NCBI RefSeq assembly: GCF_003063315.1
Contig: NZ_NERV01000003.1
Span: 744,001 to 808,000 of the forward strand
Length of the DNA: 64,000 nt
Source: Limnohabitans sp. T6-5
Lineage (GTDB): Bacteria > Pseudomonadota > Gammaproteobacteria > Burkholderiales > Burkholderiaceae_C
Reading direction: 5' to 3'
Position numbers and translations under genes: made by a program. Below, piece after piece: positions 35,089 to 44,000 of this stretch; position 1 is the first letter of the stretch, and every line of letters begins with the position of its first letter. Below the pieces are notes generated by a model. That model was not told the origin of the DNA. It made no database searches and saw only the letters and a program-made list of their open reading frames with translations.

Positions 35089-38000
35089 ATGGACACCCCA
35101 CTCACACCCAACGCCCCCACACTGCCGCTGGTACTGGCACAAGCCAACACCTCAGGACCTGTGACGGATGGCGCCGTGGCCGCCGATGCACCTGCGTCAA
35201 GCGGAGTGAGTGCCGGTGTGGGCGCCCAGCAGGGACTGCGCAATGTGAAAGTGGTCGAGAGCAAAGAGATCGAAGGCGGCACAGGCTTTGCCTTGCCCGT
35301 GACGAGCAGCCAGGTCAAGTCGGTGCAGGTGCTTGATCTGGACATGCTGCTTTTGCTGGACAACGGCGATGGCATCTTGTTGCGTGAAGGTGCGTTTCTG
35401 GCCACCACCAACACCGCACAGAAAGTCACATTCAGCAACGGCACCCAATTGCCCGTGACCGATTTGCTCAAGCAAGTGGGCGTGATGAAACCCTCGGAGG
35501 CGGCCAGTTTCCGGGTCAGCTCCACCGACCTCAAACTGGTCAACAACGAGCCCCCAGGTGGGCAGGGTCTCAATCTGGGCAAAGGCGATGACGACACCCA
35601 AAAAGGGCCAGCGGTCGAAGAAGTGACGCAGCTTTTACAGTCGCTGCAAAACGCCAAGTTGTCAGATGCACCTGTGGCTGAACAACCCATCACCCCCCTG
35701 AAAATTTCGGACAGCGTGGCCGAGCCCGTGGTGCTGCGGCCTGCGGCATCACCGGGCACCGAGTTCACCACCAACAACCAAAGCACTTCCAACCTGACGG
35801 CTTTGAAGGTGGCCAGTTTGACTGGTTACACCGACCCCAAAGTCAGCCATGTCGCCTTGAGTGACAGCACGCAAACCTTTGCGGGAACCTCGATAGACAA
35901 AATGGTCGCGACGCAGCAGCTGTCCGTCAAAGTGCAAGCGGATGCTGTGGCACCTCAGTGGCCAACCAGTCCAAGCAAAGGTTTGGCGACGCTGAACCTG
36001 GATGCGCCCAGCAATGCCAAAACAATGGTGATTGTGCTTCCCACAACAGACCAAGCAACCTTGGACAGTTTGAAAAATAGTGGCGTTCAACTGAACGGAC
36101 AGGAAATTGTTCAAACAACCTCATTGTCTGTTCCTGTGTCCGGCATCAGTCACTTGCCCGTGAGCTGGAATTTGGTCGATGGTGACGTGTCAACCTTCTC
36201 ATTTCAGATGAAGGTGCAATACAAGGACGCTACTGGAAGCATCATTGCTGAGCAATCTGTCAGATTTAAATACCAAACCATCAACGAGCTCAGTCAAGCC
36301 TATGAACTGGATGGCAACGGCAACCCCATACTTGCGCTCCCCTCCAATGGCTTCAACTACAACATCGAAGGCCGTGATGTTGCTGACAACATCCAGGCTT
36401 GGTTTGGCAATGACCAGGTGCATGGCCGAGGTGGCAATGACACGATCGATGGTGGCGCAGGCAACGACAGCCTGTACGGAGATGCGGGCAACGACAGCCT
36501 GATCGGCGGCACAGGCAACGACCTGCTCGATGGCGGTGATGGCAACGATGTGCTCAATGCAGGGGAAGGCAACAACACACTCCTCGGTGGCAATGGCAAC
36601 GACACGCTGAGCGCAGGTTCTGGCAACGACAAGCTCGACGGCGGTGCTGGCGATGACCTGTTGAACGCCGGTGATGGTGACAACTTGCTTTTGGGCAGCG
36701 ATGGCAACGACACCTTGGAAGGCGGCGCTGGCAACGATACCCTGGACGGCGGTTCCGGTAGCGATGTGTTGACAGGGGGCGGGGGCAACAACACGGCAAC
36801 TTACGCTTCAGCGACCGTGGCCGTTGAAGTGGACCTGGTCACTGGCGGCACTGTTGGCGATGCCCAAGGTGACGTTTACACCGGCATTCAAAACGTGGTG
36901 GGCTCAGCGTTCAATGACCGGATTCAGGGCAACGCGCAAAACAACCTGCTGCAAGGCGGGCTGGGCAACGACACCCTGGAAGGCGGCGCAGGCAGTGACA
37001 CCCTGGTGGGCGGCTTGTCCTTGACGGGCAATGATCTGGCCGCAGGAGAGGCCAACACGGCCAGTTATGCCCAAGAGACTGCAGCTGTGCTGGCCTCGTT
37101 GGACAAGCAAATCTCCAACGCTGGCGCGGCTTTGGGCGATGTGTTCATCGGTATTCAGAATCTGGAAGGGGGGCTGGGCAATGACCTGTTGGTGGGCGAT
37201 GCGCAAAGCAACCAGCTGACCGGTGGTGCAGGGGATGACACCCTCATGGGCGGTGCAGGTGCTGACACCTTGATGGGGGGTTTTGGGTTTGATGTGGCTT
37301 CGTATGCCAATGCAACAACGGCTGTCAAAGCCAATTTAGCGGTAGCTTCAACCAATTCAGGCTCCGATGCCGCAGGTGACACTTACGAATCCATCGAAGG
37401 CCTTGAAGGCTCGCAATTCGATGACCAATTGACAGGCCAGTCGAGCTTGGCTTCCTTGCTGATGGGCGGGCTTGGCAACGATTCGCTGACAGGTGGCTCG
37501 GGTGCAGATACCTTGCTGGGCGGTTCGGGCAACGATTCCTTGATGGGGGCTGCAGGCAACGACTTGCTGGACGGCGGGGCTGGTCAAAACACGCTCGATG
37601 GTGGCGATGGCAACGATGTGCTCAGCGCTGGAGATGGCAACAACTCCTTGGTGGGTGGCGCAGGCCAAGACACCCTGAACGCAGGCACGGGCAATGACAC
37701 GCTGGATGGCGGAGTCGGCAACGACCTGCTCAATGCGGGCGATGGTCTTAATTCGCTGGTGGGCGGTGAAGGTGATGACACCTTGATCAGCGGCAGTGGC
37801 AAAGACATCCTGGACGGTGGCACTGGCAACGACGTGCTGTCCAGTGGCGCAGGTGACGATCAGTTGACCGGTGGCACAGGCGATGACAGTCTAATCGGTG
37901 GTGAAGGCGTCAACACCTTGCGCGGCGATGCAGGCAACGACACCTTGAGCGCAGACAGCGGCAACGATTGGCTCGACGGCGGTAAAGGCAACGATCTGTT

Positions 38001-41000
38001 GAAAGCCGGTGATGGCCAAAACACCTTGTGGGGTGGCGCAGGTGCCGACACCCTGATCAGCGGCGGCGGCAATGACACATTGGACGGTGGCGATGGCGAT
38101 GGCGATGGCGCTGACCTGCTCAATGCGGGTGATGGCCTGAACAACCTGACGGGCGGTGTGGGTGACGACACCTTGCTCAGCGGCAGCGGCAACGACAAGC
38201 TCGATGGCGGCGAGGGCAACGATGTGCTCAGCGCTGGAGATGGCGACAACTCACTGGTGGGCGGCGCAGGCAACGATAACCTGAGCGCAGGCACGGGCAA
38301 TGACACAATGGATGGCGGCGTGGGCAACGACTTGCTCAATGCGGGCGATGGCCTGAATTCGCTGGTGGGCAGTGATGGTGATGACACCTTGCTCAGCGGC
38401 AGCGGCAAGGACACCCTGGACGGTGGCGCTGGCAACGACGTGCTGTCCAGTGGCGCAGGTGACGATCAGTTGACCGGTGGCACAGGCGATGACAGTCTGA
38501 TCGGTGGAGAAGGCGCCAACACCTTGAAGGGCGATGCAGGCAACGACACCTTGAGTGCAGACAGTGGCAATGACCTGCTTGATGGTGGCGACCACAATGA
38601 CCTGTTGAAAGCCGGTGACGGTCAAAACACCCTGTGGGGTGGCAAAGGAGCCGACACCCTGATCAGCGGCGGCGGCAACGACTCACTGGACGGTGGCGAT
38701 GGCGATGGCGCTGACCTGCTCAATGCGGGTGATGGCCAAAACACCTTGTTGGGTGGCGCAGGTGCAGACACCCTGATCAGTGGCGGCGGGAATGACACAC
38801 TGGACGGCGGCGAGGGCAGCGATTTGCTCAATGCGGGCGATGGCCGAAACACCGTCATGGGCGGGGGGGGCGACGACACCTTGTTCAGCGGCAGCGGCAA
38901 TGACCAGCTCAATGGTGGCGATGGCAACGATGTGCTCAACGCCGGTGATGGCGACAACGCCCTGGTGGGAGGCGCAGGTAATGACATCCTGAGCGCAGGC
39001 ACGGGCAACGACACGCTCGATGGTGGGTTGGGCAACGACCTGCTCAATGCGGGCGATGGCCTGAATTCGCTGGTGGGCGGTGAAGGTGATGACATCTTGA
39101 TCAGTGGCAGCGGCAAGGACACCCTCGACGGTGGCGGTGGCAACGATGTGCTTTCAAGCGGTGCAGGCGATGATCAGTTGACCGGTGATGCAGGCGATGA
39201 CAGCCTGATCGGTGGTGAAGGCGCCAACACCTTGAAGGGCGATGCAGGCAACGACACCTTGAGCGCAGACAGCGGCAACGACTGGCTGGATGGCGGTGAA
39301 GGCAGTGATCTGTTGAAAGCCGGTGATGGCCAAAACACCTTGTTGGGTGGCGCAGGTGCAGACACCCTGATCAGTGGCGGCGGCAATGACTCACTGGACG
39401 GTGGCGATGGCGATGGCGCTGACCTGCTCAATGCGGGTGATGGCCGAAACACCGTCGTAGGTGGGGGGGGCGACGACACCTTGCTCAGCGGCAGCGGAAA
39501 CGACCAACTTGATGGTGGCGCTGGCCACGATGTTTTGAATGCCGGGGATGGTGACAACTCTTTGATGGGCGGTGCAGGCAACGACATCCTGAGCGCAGGC
39601 ACGGGCAACGACACGCTCGATGGCGGCGATGGCGCCGACTTGCTCGATGCAGGGGATGGCCTGAATTTGCTGCAGGGCGGTGAAGGTGATGACACCTTGT
39701 TCAGCGGCAGCGGCAAGGACACCCTCGACGGTGGCGTTGGCGTTGGCAACGATGTACTGTCCAGTGGCGCCGGTGACGATCAGTTGACCGGTGGTGCAGG
39801 CGATGACAGCCTGGTGGCCGGAGAAGGCGCCAACACCTTGAAGGGCGATGCTGGCAACGACACCCTGAGCGCAGACAGCGGCAATGACTGGCTCGATGGT
39901 GGCGACAACAATGATCTGTTGAAAGCCGGTGATGGCCAAAACACCTTGTGGGGTGGTGCAGGTGCCGACACCCTGATCAGCGGCGGCGGCAACGACTCAC
40001 TGGACGGTGGCGATGGCGATGGCGCTGACCTGCTCAATGCGGGTGATGGCCGAAACACCGTCGTAGGTGGGGTGGGCGACGACACCTTGCTCAGCGGCAG
40101 CGGCAACGACCAGCTCGATGGAGGCGCTGGCAATGATGTCTTGAATGCAGGAGATGGTCAAAACACCTTGCAGGGTGGCTTGGGCGATGACATCCTGGTC
40201 TCGGGTGCAGGTCATGACAGCCTCGCTGGGGGCGACGGCCAAGACAGCTTGTTCGGTGGCGAGGGCGACAACAAGCTCAACGGCGATGCAGGCCATGACA
40301 CCCTGAGGTCGGGCGGTGGCAACGACACGCTGGATGGCGGTGCTGACAACGATGTGTTGATTGCGGGCGATGGCCAGAACTCGCTCGTCGGCGGTTCGGG
40401 CAACGACACCCTGAGCTCAGGCATGGACAACGATACGCTGGACGGTGGCTTGGGCAATGACGTGCTGAACGCCGGTGAAGGTGACAACTCGTTGGCGGGT
40501 GGCGGCGGGGATGACAGCTTGAATGCAGGCGGCGGCAATGACAAGCTCTACGGCGATGACGGCAACGATGTGTTGAATGCGGGTGAAGGCCAGAACACCT
40601 TGTTTGGCGGGGCAAATGATGACACGCTGATGGCTGGCAGCGGCAATGACATCCTGGACGGAGGCCTGGGCAACGACTTGATCATTGCGGGCGAAGGCGA
40701 GAACTCGCTGGAGGGGGGCGACGGCCATGACATCTTGAGCGCAGGCATTGGCAATGACACCCTGGTGGGGGGCGTTGGCAACGATTCCTTGAATGCGGGC
40801 GATGGCCAGAACACCCTGATGGGCGGATCGGGTGATGACACCTTGCTTGCAGGCAGTGGCAATGACACCCTGGATGGCGGTGCAGACAATGACTGGATCA
40901 ATGCGGGTGATGGTCAAAACTCGCTGCAAGGTGGCGACGGCAATGACCGCTTGATGGCTGGCAGCGGCAACGACTGGCTTGACGGTGGACAAGGCAACGA

Positions 41001-44000
41001 TTCCTTGAATGCAGGTGATGGTCAGAACACTTTGCTGGGTGGCTTGGGTGATGACACCTTGGCAGCAGGCAGCGACAATGACCAACTCGACGGTGGCGAT
41101 GACGATGACTCATTGAACGCTGGCGAGGGCAACAACTCGCTGTTGGGTGGTGGCGGTCATGACATCTTGATTGCAGGCAGCGGCAACGACCAACTCGACG
41201 GTGCCGATGGCAACGACTCCTTGAATGCAGGCGACGGTCAGAACACTTTGCTGGGTGGTCGGGGGGACGACACCCTGGCTGCAGGCATGGGCAATGACAC
41301 GCTGGACGGGGGGCTTGGCAATGACTCCATGAGTGCTGGCGAGGGCAACAACTCGCTGGTGGGCGGCGGTGGCAATGACACCTTGAGCGCAGGCAGTGGC
41401 AACGACAAGCTTGAAGGAGGCAATGACAACGACTCTTTGAATGCAGGCGATGGCCAGAACACCTTGCTGGGTGGCGACGGCAATGACACACTGACCAGTG
41501 GCGTGGGCAATTCCACCTTGCTGGGCGGTGCAGGTGATGACAGTCTGGTGGCCGGTGATGGCAGCAATGTGCTGCAGGGCGATGAAGGCGCTGACCAGCT
41601 GAAAGCTGGATCAGGCAATGACACCCTGGATGGCGGCATCGGCAATGACACCTTGTCAGCCGGTGACGGTTTGAATTGGCTGTTGGGTGGTGCAGGTGAT
41701 GACAGCCTGGTCGGGGGTGCAGGCAATGACACCCTGGATGGCGGCATCGGCAACGACACCTTGTCAGCCGGTGATGGTTTGAATTGGTTGTTGGGTGGTG
41801 AAGGTGATGACACCCTGGTCGGGGGGACTGGCGCTGACACCCTGGACGGTGGCACTGGCAACGATGAGATCCATGCGGGCAAAGGCCATGACCTGTTGAT
41901 CGGTGGCGCGGGTGCTGATGAGCTGGATGGCGGTGACGGGGTTGACACCGCCTCCTATGCGGCTTCGAGCGTGGTGGTCACTGTCGATCTAGGCGCTGAA
42001 ACGGGTCAAGGCGGGGATGCTGAGGGTGATCATTACACCGCCATAGAAAACGTGATCGGTTCTGTCTTTGACGATCAATTGACGGGTGATCAAAGCGATA
42101 ACCTGCTGATGGGCGGTCTGGGCAATGACACCTTTGTCGGCAGTGCTGGCAACGACACGTTTGTGGGGGGCACCGCCCTGGATGGCAGCGACCAGGCAGT
42201 GGGCGAGCGCAATACCATGAGCTATGCGGCAGCTACGGCAGCCGTGACCGCTTCCTTGACTGACTCTGCAGAAAACACCGGTGCAGCCGCAGGCCATGTG
42301 TTTGTCGCGATACAAAACCTGATGGGTGGGCAGTTCAACGACAAGCTCACGGGCGATGCGCTGGCCAATCAATTGTGGGGTGGAGCAGGCCATGACACCT
42401 TGATCGGCTTGGTCGGCCAGGACACCTTGGATGGCGGCGATGGCAATGACGTCTTGCTGGGGGGCGTGGGTGATGATGCTTTGATCGGTGGCCAGGGCAA
42501 TGACGTTCTGGACGGCGGCGATGGTGCAGACCAGCTGCTGGGCGGCGCGGGCGATGACACCTTGATGGGCGGCGTGGGGGCAGACCTCTTGTCAGGCGAC
42601 GAGGGTATGGACATCGTCTCCTATCAAAACGCCACAGGGCCTGTGAAGGTCAATCTGGCAGACGCCAGCCAAAACGCGGGTGACGATGCCGTGGGCGACA
42701 CCTTGACGAGCATTGAAGGGCTCATCGGGTCGCAACTGAACGACCAATTGACCGGAGACGGGACGGCCAACAAGCTCTATGGTGGTGCCGGCGATGACAC
42801 CTTGACCGGTGGCGCCGGTGCTGACACCTTGAGTGGTGGGGAGGGGCTCGATATAGCGTCTTATCTGAGCGCGGCTTCGGGCATCAAGGCCAGCCTCGCT
42901 CAGCCTGGAACGAACACAGGCGATGCGCAAGGCGATGTGTATGTCGGCATCGAAAACTTCATGGGTTCTGCCTATGCTGACACGCTGGAAGGCAACACCA
43001 GCGCCAACGTGCTTTCAGGTGGCAAAGGCGATGATGTTCTGGTGGGGCGTGGCGGTGGTGACACCTTGCAAGGTGGGGATGGCGGTGATGCGGCCGATTA
43101 CTCGGACGCCCTGGACAAAGTGGTGATCAATCTGGCCAACCAGGGAGTCAATGCCGGTGCTGCGGTGGGCGATCACTTGGAGTCCATTGAGCGTGTCGTC
43201 GGTAGCCGTTACAACGACGAATTGACCGGTGACGGCAATGACAACGCCTTGGTGGGCGGTGACGGCAGTGACACGCTCAATGGCGGTGCAGGCAAAGACG
43301 CATTGGATGGCGGCGATGGCATTGACACGGCCACTTATGCTTTCGCAACGATAAGCGTGGCGGTCAACCTGGCAACGGGCGGTACAGAGGGTGAAGCATA
43401 TGGTGACACGTACGTCAACATTGAAAACCTGGTCGGAACAATTTTTGACGACAAACTCGAAGGCACTTCGGGCAACAACGTCATCACAGGCAATGCAGAC
43501 AGTGACACCTTGGTGGGCGGCGGCGGCAGCGATGTGCTTTATGGCGGTGAGGGCGATGACGTCATGCGCAATACAGGTAATGGCGTCAACCAGTATTTTG
43601 GCGGAAGTGCTGAAGCTGATAGCGGCGTTGATGTGGTCACTTATGAAGGCTTGAACACGCCTGTGCGGGTGAGCCTGTCCACAGGCGGCACCAACAATGC
43701 CACGGCAGGGCAGCAAGGCAGTACAGAAACCTTTTCGGGCATTGAAAACCTCACCGGAGGCACGGTCAACGACTGGCTAGAAGGCGATCTCAAGGGCAAC
43801 CAATTAAGTGGCGGAACGGGGGAAGATAGCCTTTACGGCATGGATGGCTCCGATATGTTGCTGGGTGGCAGTGGCAATGACTTGTTGGTGGGCGGCGCTG
43901 GCAACGATCTTCTCAATGGTGGCGAGGGGATGGACACCGTCAGTTATCAAAGTTCGTCACAAGCCGTGACCATTGACATGGGTCTTTCTCAGAAAGGGTT

